A stretch of 5,070 nucleotides of DNA from Candidatus Woesearchaeota archaeon (GCA_016203175.1 JACQNH010000028.1:1-5070); one strand, 5' to 3'. Shown: positions 1 through 4,988, counted from the first letter of the stretch. Made by a program: numbers and translations. The notes: generated by a model from the letters alone, not told the origin.

Positions 1-1
1 G

Positions 2-115
2 AATACCCTTATGGAATGCCTCAATTTTTCCTATGGTTGTAGGCCTTCTTTTACTTGCTACTATGTGATTTACAGAAAGCTCATTTAGTCTCTTTGTAAA
101 GTAAGTTACCCCCAC
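2..115 (-). pseudogene. C-terminal part of rve/DDE transposase, truncated
   Basis: The minus strand reads an integrase-core segment of about 38 residues running off the left edge. It contains TKRLNELSVNHIVASKRRPT followed by TIGKIEAFHKG. This matches the last part of rve (DDE) cores of the IS3/IS481 kind, in which a helix is followed by 'I.hi.s...P.t.GKiErfh' and the E of GKIE is the third catalytic acid. The frame stays open a little further right, to about position 173, but upstream of about 115 the residues no longer look like a transposase. The expected 'DNG..F' strand is absent and the sequence becomes the Fic promoter. It therefore appears to be a 5'-truncated insertion-sequence remnant whose 3' end lies outside the window. 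A shifted complete gene cannot be excluded. The family is recognised from memory of the motif, not from a search. Confidence 0.5.
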
Positions 116-121
116 AAAATA

Positions 122-137
122 GAAAGCTTTATAAATA
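122..137 (+). promoter_or_regulatory. Archaeal BRE/TATA promoter of the Fic gene
   Basis: A purine-rich BRE-like GAAAGC is followed by the TATA box TTTATAAATA at 128-137. The box centre is about 25 bases before the ATG at 157, so transcription would start at the start codon itself, giving a leaderless mRNA. The spacing is visible in the sequence; the transcription start is inferred from archaeal promoter geometry. Confidence 0.6.
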
Positions 138-156
138 CGTGGGGTATAACTATTAT

Positions 157-1095
157 ATGCACTATAAAACTAAGATCATCAAAAGAAAACCTTACAAGTA
201 TGCAGTTAAGTCGATAAGACTGCCAGACAATGTGATAAAGAAAATTGAGGTTATGATTAATGGGAGAGATAAAGATGAAATAGAAAAAATAATGGAGAAA
301 AAGATGCAGAAAATATATACAAATTTTGCTATAGCTAAATATCAGACAGATTACCTATTATCTAAAGATGAAATAGAAAAAATTGAGATAATGAGATACA
401 GCTACAAAAAAATATTAAGAAATCTATCGAAAGTAGCTAAAAAAGATTTATTTGACAGGTTTACTGCTAATTTTACTTATGAAAGTAATGCCTTAGAAGG
501 GAATTCTCTAACTTTAAAGGATGTTGTGATTGTAATGTTTGAAAATTTAACAATAAAGGGCAAAGACTTAAGAGAGATTTACGAAACTAGAAATTCAAGA
601 ATTATTGTTGAAGGAATAATCAATAATAAATTCAGCATCAATCATGAAGATATTATCAAAATACATAGAACCTTAGTTAAAGATATGGACATAAACGCAG
701 GGTATAAAAAGCTACCAAATTTTATTTTAGGAAGGAACATAAAAACAACACCTCCAGAAAGAGTATTTGAAGAAATGGATCAGCTTATCAAATGGTATAA
801 TCAAAATAAAGAGAAAATCCACCCTTTAAAAATTGCTGCACTTTTTCATGGCAAATTTGAAAAAATTCATCCTTTTGAAGATGGAAATGGGAGGGTGGGC
901 AGATTTTTAATTAATGTTATCTTAGTTAATCATAAGTATCCCCCGCTTATCCTAAGAAATTCACAAAGGCTTGCTTATTTGAAAGCATTAGAAAAGTTTG
1001 ACGGGGAATATTATGATGCCTTAGAAAGACTACTTTTAAATAAATTTAAGGAAACTTATAGAAAATTCTTTGAGGTGTATATTAAATATATTTAA
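157..1095 (+). CDS. Fic family protein, class II AMP-transferase
   Basis: Fic enzymes usually transfer AMP from ATP to a hydroxyl side chain of a target protein. From the chosen ATG the protein has 312 residues. A basic beta-hairpin-like N-terminus (about 1-40) precedes a lysine-rich helical linker. The segment SNALEG (about 110-115) fits the class II inhibitory motif (S/T)xxxE(G/N), placed before the Fic core. The active site HPFEDGNGRVGR (about 238-249) matches HPFx(D/E)GNGRxxR completely, so the catalytic His and the ATP-binding Asn, Gly and Arg residues are all present. No C-terminal winged-helix domain is evident. An in-frame GTG lies 18 bases upstream, but the ATG sits at the expected transcription start of a strong TATA box and no Shine-Dalgarno is seen, so a leaderless ATG start is preferred. 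No antitoxin partner lies beside it, as expected for class II enzymes, which carry their own inhibitor. The target is unknown. It lies outside the proposed island, next to a transposase remnant. Confidence 0.93.
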   Translation: MHYKTKIIKRKPYKYAVKSIRLPDNVIKKIEVMINGRDKDEIEKIMEKKMQKIYTNFAIAKYQTDYLLSKDEIEKIEIMRYSYKKILRNLSKVAKKDLFDRFTANFTYESNALEGNSLTLKDVVIVMFENLTIKGKDLREIYETRNSRIIVEGIINNKFSINHEDIIKIHRTLVKDMDINAGYKKLPNFILGRNIKTTPPERVFEEMDQLIKWYNQNKEKIHPLKIAALFHGKFEKIHPFEDGNGRVGRFLINVILVNHKYPPLILRNSQRLAYLKALEKFDGEYYDALERLLLNKFKETYRKFFEVYIKYI

Positions 1096-1099
1096 TGAG

Positions 1100-1118
1100 T
1101 TTTAATTTTTTAAAATCT
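1100..1118 (+). terminator. T-rich archaeal-type terminator after Fic
   Basis: Immediately after the Fic stop the coding strand reads TTTTAATTTTTTAAAATCT, with a run of six T (1106-1111). There is no strong GC stem. Archaeal RNA polymerase can terminate on such U-tracts alone. The assignment rests on base composition and position only. Confidence 0.35.
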
Positions 1119-1142
1119 CTTAGAAATACCATATGGGATAAA

Positions 1143-1153
1143 TGCGCTGGCCG
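1143..1153 (+). repeat. 11-base copy of tRNA-Gly 3' end, candidate att site
   Basis: TGCGCTGGCCG here is identical, and in the same orientation, to 4362-4372, which is the discriminator base, 3' acceptor strand and first T-stem bases of tRNA-Gly on the complementary strand. Integration at tRNA 3' ends leaves exactly this arrangement: an intact tRNA at one end and a copy of its 3' tail at the far end. The match stops after 11 bases, shorter than most archaeal att cores, so decay or chance remain possible. Such a GC-rich 11-mer recurring in AT-rich DNA is nevertheless notable. Confidence 0.4.
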
Positions 1154-1171
1154 TGCACGGACCCTTCGTGC
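1151..1171. other. GC-rich palindrome/hairpin in intergenic DNA
   Basis: CCGTGCACGG (1151-1160) is a perfect 10-base palindrome. Overlapping it, GCACG (1155-1159) pairs with CGTGC (1167-1171) around a seven-base loop. The patch is much richer in GC than the surrounding DNA. It could be a recombinase binding site beside the candidate att core, a decayed tRNA or other RNA fragment, or a structured RNA. No tRNA cloverleaf can be built: the seven-base loop lacks TTCRANT on both strands. The remaining intergenic sequence up to about 1265 is AT-rich. It holds only a weak inverted repeat (CTTAAT 1185-1190 / ATTAAG 1201-1206) beyond the 3' end of the neighbouring minus-strand gene. Confidence 0.4.
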
Positions 1172-1265
1172 TATCTTAAGGAGACTTAATTTTTAATTAG
1201 ATTAAGAGGTAATTAAATATTTCTGTATTACAGTAACATGTTTAAGGTGACAAAATTTAAGATAT

Positions 1266-1826
1266 TTAATTTGAATCTTGGTTAGACTTATTGTTTGTAA
1301 TTATAAACTGTAAAATTAATCCGGACATCTGTAATAATACTGTAAAATAATATAACCTTTCCTTGACTTTCCTAGTTTTATCCAATTGATACTCTAATTC
1401 ACTTCTTTTATCAAATAACAGGTTTGTTTCTTCTATTAACTGCTTAAAATTATATTTTAATAGCTCATCTAATTTATCAAAATCTTTTCCTTTCAAAATA
1501 GCAATATTAGCTTTACCATCATTAGTCATTCCTATAGCAAAAATATATTGTGTTTTTAGGCGTGACTCGTAATTTATTGCTTCACTGCTGTTTAGACTAT
1601 CTAGAATAGTAAGAAAACCCTTTGTTAAGCCTATTTTATCAATTTGATTCTGTATCTGACTTAATAGCAACATGTGATTATCAATATTTCTTGTAATATT
1701 ATTCACGTTTGCCGAGGAGATATCCACTTTACCACCCCACATTGGTAGCGTATAGGTAAATAAAAAAGTGGATAATAACAACAATACCCCCGTCATTATT
1801 TGATAATTTCTAAACCTTTTTTTCAT
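1266..1826 (-). CDS. Membrane protein with terminal helices and coiled-coil
   Basis: I do not recognise this 186-residue protein. A basic start (MKKRFRNYQ) leads into a hydrophobic segment at about 11-28, either a membrane anchor or an uncleaved signal. A polar region rich in Asn, Gln and charged residues follows (about 32-158), whose second half (about 117-157, many Glu, Lys and Leu) looks like a coiled coil. A second hydrophobic segment at about 159-176 precedes a short polar tail. Both ends would lie in the membrane with the middle on one side, a hairpin topology. It is the last gene of the minus-strand block, 70 bases after the S49 peptidase gene, so it may be read through from that operon or use its own promoter in the gap. 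It could be a partner or substrate of the peptidase, but that is inferred from position only. Confidence 0.7.
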   Translation of the reverse strand: MKKRFRNYQIMTGVLLLLSTFLFTYTLPMWGGKVDISSANVNNITRNIDNHMLLLSQIQNQIDKIGLTKGFLTILDSLNSSEAINYESRLKTQYIFAIGMTNDGKANIAILKGKDFDKLDELLKYNFKQLIEETNLLFDKRSELEYQLDKTRKVKERLYYFTVLLQMSGLILQFIITNNKSNQDSN

Positions 1827-1876
1827 TTCTTCTCAAATTTTTCTTTTTTCACTATTTATTGATGCGTATCCCTTTA

Positions 1877-1896
1877 ATTTAAAATAAAGCTTTATT
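1877..1896 (-). promoter_or_regulatory. Palindrome and possible promoter of the coiled-coil gene
   Basis: AATAAAGCTTTATT (1883-1896) is a perfect 14-base palindrome directly after the S49 peptidase stop codon. On the minus strand it reads AAAGCTTTATTTTAAATT, echoing the AAGCTTTATAAATA of the Fic promoter, and would start transcription about 34 bases before the downstream ATG. A second TATA-like sequence, CAATAAATAG, lies at 1852-1861 and would give a leader of about 6 bases. Either could serve. The palindrome could instead be a protein-binding site. Confidence 0.3.
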
Positions 1897-2805
1897 CTAC
1901 TCGTGTTTTTTTGTTATATCCCGCAAATAAACGAGATCTAATTTTGTATTAAGTTCTTTTTCAAGCCAACTAACGGCATCGTAGATATCCCCTATCTCAT
2001 CTATAAGCCCATATTCTTTAGCTTCTATCCCCCTATAGATCGCACCATCGCCAAATTTGGCCATATACTCAAAAGATACATTTCTTAAATAAGCTAAATC
2101 ATTAACAAAATAATTATGAGATATGTTGATACGATCCTTAAGCATCTTAAATTCTATTGGATCAAAACCAGGGCAATCATCTAAATACATATTTTTATAT
2201 TTTGTAGAAGGGATATAACAAGTTTGTTTTGTTCCATTTCTTGTTCTATAAACATTAACACTTACAAGACCTATGTCCCCTATATTCGACATTGGATTTG
2301 CATAAATTTTATCAGTTCCTGCAGCAACTAAATACCCACCAGATAATGCCGAATCTCTGATAACGGCAATGATGGTTTTATTCATTTTCATCATGTATCT
2401 TACAAGCTCATCGCTGCCAACTGTATCTCCACCATTAGAATCGATATCTAAAATAAATGCTTTAAAATTATTAATTTTTGAGAAATGGTCTAAGATTTGT
2501 ATAATATTTTCAGAGGAAATTGAAATATTTCTTTTTACACCCCTTTCTTCATAAATTCCAGCAAATTCGGTGCTTATAATCTCTCCACGAATGTCAATTA
2601 CAAGAACAGACGGATTAGGTTTTTCAAACACAAGAGGGTAATATATTGAAAGATAAATCAACCCAAAGATAATAAAAATAAGCTCAAGAGCACAAACTAT
2701 ACTAAGCGCTAATATAACTTTTTTATTTAATCTATTTTTGAATCCCACCATAATAACCTTTTTTATATCTTTTTCCTTTATTTTCAATTTGTCTACAATT
2801 TTCAT
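1897..2805 (-). CDS. S49 family peptidase, SppA-like, membrane-anchored
   Basis: Single-domain S49 serine/lysine peptidases cleave signal-peptide remnants and membrane-associated proteins. This 302-residue protein has a basic N-terminal stretch of about 28 residues, a membrane helix (about 29-56) and then a ClpP/crotonase-like fold on the far side of the membrane. VLVIDIRGEI (67-76) is the first core strand. DSNGGD (122-127) occupies the oxyanion-hole position, where SPGG is usual. DSALSGGYLVAAGTDKIYAN (151-170) contains the nucleophile Ser155. TKYKNMY (201-207) supplies the probable general base, Lys204, about 49 residues later, as in Bacillus SppA. 'AIYRGIEAKEYGLIDEIG' (255-272) is the typical C-terminal S49 motif. 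The length fits the half-size archaeal/Gram-positive type. The ATG overlaps the upstream stop (ATGA), with GGGG seven bases before it, so translation is probably coupled. Its placement suggests processing or removal of the two preceding membrane or exported proteins. Confidence 0.9.
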   Translation of the reverse strand: MKIVDKLKIKEKDIKKVIMVGFKNRLNKKVILALSIVCALELIFIIFGLIYLSIYYPLVFEKPNPSVLVIDIRGEIISTEFAGIYEERGVKRNISISSENIIQILDHFSKINNFKAFILDIDSNGGDTVGSDELVRYMMKMNKTIIAVIRDSALSGGYLVAAGTDKIYANPMSNIGDIGLVSVNVYRTRNGTKQTCYIPSTKYKNMYLDDCPGFDPIEFKMLKDRINISHNYFVNDLAYLRNVSFEYMAKFGDGAIYRGIEAKEYGLIDEIGDIYDAVSWLEKELNTKLDLVYLRDITKKHE

Positions 2806-3320
2806 TTACTACCCCTAATAAAGAAACTTTTTACACTACTAAAAAAAGATTGTGTTCTTGGTGGGGCTTTTCCAAATGAACTTATCTTAGTTTTTTCATT
2901 TTTTATTATTTTAACTAACATGATTAAAGCAGTGATTAATTGTAAAAATTTTACTATAGAGAAAAGATAGATACTATCAGAAAAATTGATCAAAAAATCA
3001 AATCCTAAAAAAGAGAATATTATTAATCCCGGTAGGTATAACAGTTCAACAAGAGCCAAAACTTTTAAAGACAAATAATATTTATTTTGGATAAAATAGA
3101 ATAAACAAATCAAATTAAAAACATTAAAAATACCAAAAACAAAACCTGCTAATAGCAGTGAGAATGAAAATTCCCAATCAAATGGTCCAGAGATATAATC
3201 TCTCACGATTTGATAAATTTGAATCAAAAATAGTATCAATATATAAATAATTAGTGTTATTAAATAAGTTTTACTCAATTTGATGTTTGATTTTTTATTT
3301 TTTGTCATTATCTTCCTCAT
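2802..3320 (-). CDS. Four-helix membrane protein with RHS-protein-like tail
   Basis: No family is recognised. The 172 residues form a basic N-terminus, four hydrophobic segments (about 18-38, 53-77, 84-107 and 118-138) and a polar C-terminal tail (about 141-172). The tail contains FGKAPPRTQ and then SFFSSVKSFF, which closely matches the end of the RHS-core protein encoded just upstream. Seventeen bases of DNA are identical between the two ends. The gene overlaps both neighbours by ATGA junctions, so it is the middle member of a co-translated trio. The chosen start makes the upstream overlap. A second ATG at 3308, four codons later, has a better Shine-Dalgarno (TGAGGA, about six bases before it) and may be the true start. 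Its position directly after an RHS-tail gene is where immunity proteins normally sit, but the shared tail argues for a common partner or sorting step. Both ideas are inference. Confidence 0.8.
   Translation of the reverse strand: MRKIMTKNKKSNIKLSKTYLITLIIYILILFLIQIYQIVRDYISGPFDWEFSFSLLLAGFVFGIFNVFNLICLFYFIQNKYYLSLKVLALVELLYLPGLIIFSFLGFDFLINFSDSIYLFSIVKFLQLITALIMLVKIIKNEKTKISSFGKAPPRTQSFFSSVKSFFIRGSK
2820..2836 (-). repeat. 17-base direct repeat, copy 1 (gene 3' end)
   Basis: The 17 bases are identical to 3323-3339. On the coding strand they are GTGTAAAAAGTTTCTTT, encoding VKSFF in the same frame at the end of the four-helix membrane protein. They indicate a duplicated or exchanged gene end, not merely convergent protein sequence. 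Confidence 0.8.
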
Positions 3321-4108
3321 CCAAAGAAACTTTTTACACGATTAAACAAAGAAGGTTTCTGTTGCTTTGGAATTGCTTTCCCGAAAGGAGTATATTTAAC
3401 TTTTTCACTTGGTAATCTCGTAGCGCTCTGCTTATTTTTTGGAAGAGTTGCCATAATATTTGAAGGAATATCTGTTTGAGGATTATCTGAACCACCTAAT
3501 CCATAAGCAAAACTTTCATATTGTTTTGATAAAGGATCATTTAAATTTATACTTCTTCCAAATTGTGTCCCTAAAAGATTTGAAGAGAGATCTTCATAAG
3601 AAAAACCACTACCATACTGACCTTTAAAGCCTGCAAATTGTAAACCCTCTACAAAATACCCCCCCGCAAGTGAAACACCATATGAAGGATACTTAGCATT
3701 TCTAAAGAAGTGTGTCTGATCAATAAATCCTTTCTCACTTGTGTATACAAATCGTTTATCGTTAAAGTTATAGGTGCCTTCAGCTTTAACCGAATTGATA
3801 TTTGAACCGCCCCCATATTGTGCAGCAACGACACTTAATATCTGTCGTGAATTTAAGTTAGGGTTATTTACTTCTATTGCTCTTATTTGGTCTGCAACTG
3901 ATTTTATGGAACCTAATTGCGCCTGTGTTGGTTCATTTCCACTATGATCTACATACTTATAAGGATTATTCAATACGTAAGCATAACGATTAAGTGATTG
4001 AGGATTATATAAATTTGGGATATTCTGATCTGGATGTATAAATCTTGCTTCAACTAAAGAAACCGAGAATAGGAATATTACTAGTAAAATGTAACAAGGT
4101 TTTTTCAT
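3317..4108 (-). CDS. Secreted minimal RHS-core protein, unknown C-terminal domain
   Basis: The 263-residue protein starts with a Sec signal peptide (MKK, hydrophobic 6-19, probable cleavage after VEA at 21). Residues 21-58 are the very end of an RHS repeat-associated core: ARFIHPDQ, then NPQSLNRYAYVLNNPYKYVD, then HSGN where DPSG is usual. In full RHS/YD-repeat proteins this segment joins the large shell to a variable, often toxic, C-terminal domain. Here no shell exists. The remaining part (about 60-235) is Gly/Tyr/Phe-rich with GFIDQTHFFRNA (127-138) and YGSGFSYEDLSSNLLGTQFG (165-184). I recall similar 'GWID..HFF' and 'YSYEDL.SN' patterns in other RHS-associated proteins, but cannot name a family or activity. 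The tail FGKAIPKQQ (242-250) then RVKSFFG (257-263) matches the next gene's tail. It heads the ATGA-overlapping operon. Exported effector or toxin is plausible; enzymatic activity is not shown. Confidence 0.82.
   Translation of the reverse strand: MKKPCYILLVIFLFSVSLVEARFIHPDQNIPNLYNPQSLNRYAYVLNNPYKYVDHSGNEPTQAQLGSIKSVADQIRAIEVNNPNLNSRQILSVVAAQYGGGSNINSVKAEGTYNFNDKRFVYTSEKGFIDQTHFFRNAKYPSYGVSLAGGYFVEGLQFAGFKGQYGSGFSYEDLSSNLLGTQFGRSINLNDPLSKQYESFAYGLGGSDNPQTDIPSNIMATLPKNKQSATRLPSEKVKYTPFGKAIPKQQKPSLFNRVKSFFG
3323..3339 (-). repeat. 17-base direct repeat, copy 2 (gene 3' end)
   Basis: This is the second copy of the sequence at 2820-2836, here encoding VKSFF just before the terminal Gly and stop of the RHS-core protein. 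The copies are in the same orientation about 500 bases apart. Confidence 0.8.
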
Positions 4109-4146
4109 TTTATGCCTACTTAAGTTAATTGTTTTAACTTTTATCC

Positions 4147-4154
4147 TTTATAAA
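4147..4154 (-). promoter_or_regulatory. TATA box of the RHS/membrane/peptidase operon
   Basis: TTTATAAA lies about 42 bases before the ATG of the RHS-core gene. Archaeal spacing predicts transcription starting near 4125, a leader of about 17 bases and one message covering at least the three overlapping genes. The leader shows only a weak Shine-Dalgarno-like TAGG. Confidence 0.5.
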
Positions 4155-4197
4155 GATTATTTTAAATTTTTTCCTAATTATACAATTATTTTTTATT

Positions 4198-4296
4198 TTA
4201 TTCATTTTTTCTCTTAGAAAGTAGCTTTAAATCATCCAAATTAGTCAAGAACCTTTCATAACGTCCTTTGCTTCTATAAATATCATCCTCTGCCAT
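4198..4296 (-). CDS. 32-residue ORF resembling a tyrosine recombinase N-terminus
   Basis: A short open frame encodes MAEDDIYRSKGRYERFLTNL followed by DDLKLLSKRKNE and a stop. From memory this resembles the first residues of archaeal tyrosine recombinases/integrases, which often begin 'DIY.SK.RYE.F..NL' before a core-binding domain. Only that opening is present and the catalytic Arg/His/Tyr domain is missing. No continuation is seen in other frames after the stop, so it is probably a truncated integrase left from an integration event. GGAG lies six bases before the ATG, and a TATA box is also placed for a leaderless start. The ORF begins 65 bases beyond the 3' end of tRNA-Gly and points away from it, the normal place for an integrase of a tRNA-targeted element. 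A genuine small protein is the alternative. Confidence 0.5.
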   Translation of the reverse strand: MAEDDIYRSKGRYERFLTNLDDLKLLSKRKNE

Positions 4297-4316
4297 ATTT
4301 AGCTCCTGCACGGATT

Positions 4317-4324
4317 TATTTATA
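4317..4324 (-). promoter_or_regulatory. TATA box for the integrase-like ORF
   Basis: TATAAATA on the minus strand is centred about 25 bases before the ATG at 4296, the same leaderless geometry as the Fic gene. The neighbouring TAGTGCACTA (4330-4339) is a perfect palindrome that could bind a regulator or recombinase. The GGAG nearer the ATG would then lie upstream of the transcript, so one of these two signals is fortuitous. Confidence 0.4.
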
Positions 4325-4361
4325 TTATTTAGTGCACTAGCGCATAAGAAAATAGGAATCC

Positions 4362-4434
4362 TGCGCTGGCCGAGATTTGAACTCGGGCCATAAGCTTGGC
4401 AAGCTCATATTCTACCAGGCTAAACTACCAGCGC
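4362..4434 (-). tRNA. tRNA-Gly(GCC)
   Basis: A full cloverleaf folds on the minus strand. The acceptor is GCGCTGG/CCAGCGC (seven pairs), and the D-stem GTTT pairs with GAAT using G-U at each end. The anticodon stem TGAGC/GCTTA encloses the loop TTGCCAA with anticodon GCC. The variable loop is TGGC and the T-stem CCGAG/CTCGG encloses TTCAAAT. G18G19, the G15-C48 pair and discriminator A73 are present. No intron is seen. CCA is not encoded (the next bases are GGA), so it must be added after transcription. The last 11 bases recur at 1143-1153, suggesting that this gene has served as an integration target. Confidence 0.97.
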
Positions 4435-4459
4435 TTTAAAATTTAATTAAAAAAAGAAA

Positions 4460-4466
4460 TTATAAA
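4460..4466 (-). promoter_or_regulatory. TATA box of tRNA-Gly
   Basis: TTTATAA preceded by AAAAGG (BRE-like) is centred about 29 bases before the first tRNA base, the usual archaeal tRNA promoter layout with a few leader bases removed by RNase P. It sits between the tRNA and the stop codon of the next minus-strand gene. Confidence 0.6.
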
Positions 4467-4475
4467 CCTTTTGGA

Positions 4476-4931
4476 TTAGACATGGCCTTCAGGAGCTATG
4501 TAAGGCAATAATTGATAATTAATTCCTTTATCTTTTAAAGAAATCTGAAATTCTTTAAACAAAAAATCTTCCCTGTCTGTTAATCTCGCTTCATAAACTA
4601 AAAACTGAACTGCTTCATAAGTTCTTTTTGGACCATATTTTTTAATCCATTTCTCTACTAAAGGACCAATTCTTTTTAATCTTTCTGTCTCTCTTAAAAA
4701 ATCGCTTAATTCTCCATGACCATTTCCTTTTTTAGATGAAGATGAATTATTCCACCAGACTACATAACCTGCATGAGAATTTGGGCCTAATACAACTTTT
4801 CTATGAATTCCTTTTTCAAGAATATTACTTTCATCTTGAAAATCAAAATCTGTGTCTATATCTTTCATATTAAAATCTAAACTTAAACCCTTTTTAAAGA
4901 TGATGAAAAAGTGAGCTGTGCGTTGGTTCAT
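4476..4931 (-). CDS. Hypothetical soluble protein with SHAGYVVWWNNS motif
   Basis: I do not recognise the family. From the preferred ATG the protein has 151 residues, mostly charged, with no signal peptide or membrane segment. An acidic stretch (MKDIDTDFDFQDESN, starting at residue 22) leads to a patterned segment GPNSHAGYVVWWNNSSSS. A Gly/His-rich KKGNGHGEL and a long amphipathic helical half, including ETERLKRIGPLVEKWIKKYG, follow. Three starts are possible: TTG at 4988, ATG at 4931 and ATG at 4868. The TTG would abut the start codon of the divergent gene and has no support. The ATG at 4931 has GAGGGTG nine bases upstream and is chosen. The ATG at 4868 begins the more convincing sequence and cannot be excluded. 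It ends just before the tRNA-Gly promoter, outside the proposed island. Confidence 0.65.
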   Translation of the reverse strand: MNQRTAHFFIIFKKGLSLDFNMKDIDTDFDFQDESNILEKGIHRKVVLGPNSHAGYVVWWNNSSSSKKGNGHGELSDFLRETERLKRIGPLVEKWIKKYGPKRTYEAVQFLVYEARLTDREDFLFKEFQISLKDKGINYQLLPYIAPEGHV

Positions 4932-4947
4932 GACATTTGGCACCCTC

Positions 4948-4953
4948 TTTATA
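4948..4953 (+). promoter_or_regulatory. TATA-like box of the divergent right-hand gene
   Basis: CTTTATAC on the plus strand predicts transcription from about 4975, leaving room for the Shine-Dalgarno GAGGTGG (4977-4983) before the GTG at 4989. On the minus strand the same bases read GTATAAAG and could serve the opposite gene if it starts at 4868. Confidence 0.4.
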
Positions 4954-4971
4954 CACTCCTTTGTGAGTGTA
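4952..4971. promoter_or_regulatory. Operator-like inverted repeat between divergent genes
   Basis: TACACTC (4952-4958) and GAGTGTA (4965-4971) are perfect 7-base arms around CTTTGT. The repeat lies between the TATA-like box and the predicted transcription start of the right-hand gene, where a bound repressor would block it. It could instead be a hairpin in the opposite transcript. No regulator is identified. Confidence 0.4.
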
Positions 4972-4988
4972 AAAATGAGGTGGTTCAA

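Noticed and set aside
1131..1190. A second tRNA gene suggested by the GCGCTGG acceptor-like sequence
   Set aside because: No D-arm or anticodon arm can be folded, and the seven-base loop does not match TTCRANT on either strand. Only the 11-base match to the tRNA-Gly end is real.
2369..2554. A 61-codon open frame on the plus strand
   Set aside because: It lies entirely antisense inside the S49 peptidase gene, whose conserved motifs cover the same bases, and its translation has no recognisable features.
3649..3834. A 61-codon minus-strand open frame
   Set aside because: It is a shifted frame within the RHS-core protein gene, which has a signal peptide and family motifs; this one has no start signals.
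4198..4434. SSV-type split integrase, with int(N) overlapping the tRNA
   Set aside because: The integrase-like ORF starts 65 bases beyond the tRNA and points away from it instead of overlapping it, and no int(C) fragment is seen near 1143.
4932..4988. TTG start extending the unrecognised minus-strand protein to 4988
   Set aside because: The TTG abuts the start codon of the divergent gene, has no Shine-Dalgarno, and would place coding sequence across the inverted repeat and TATA-like box.
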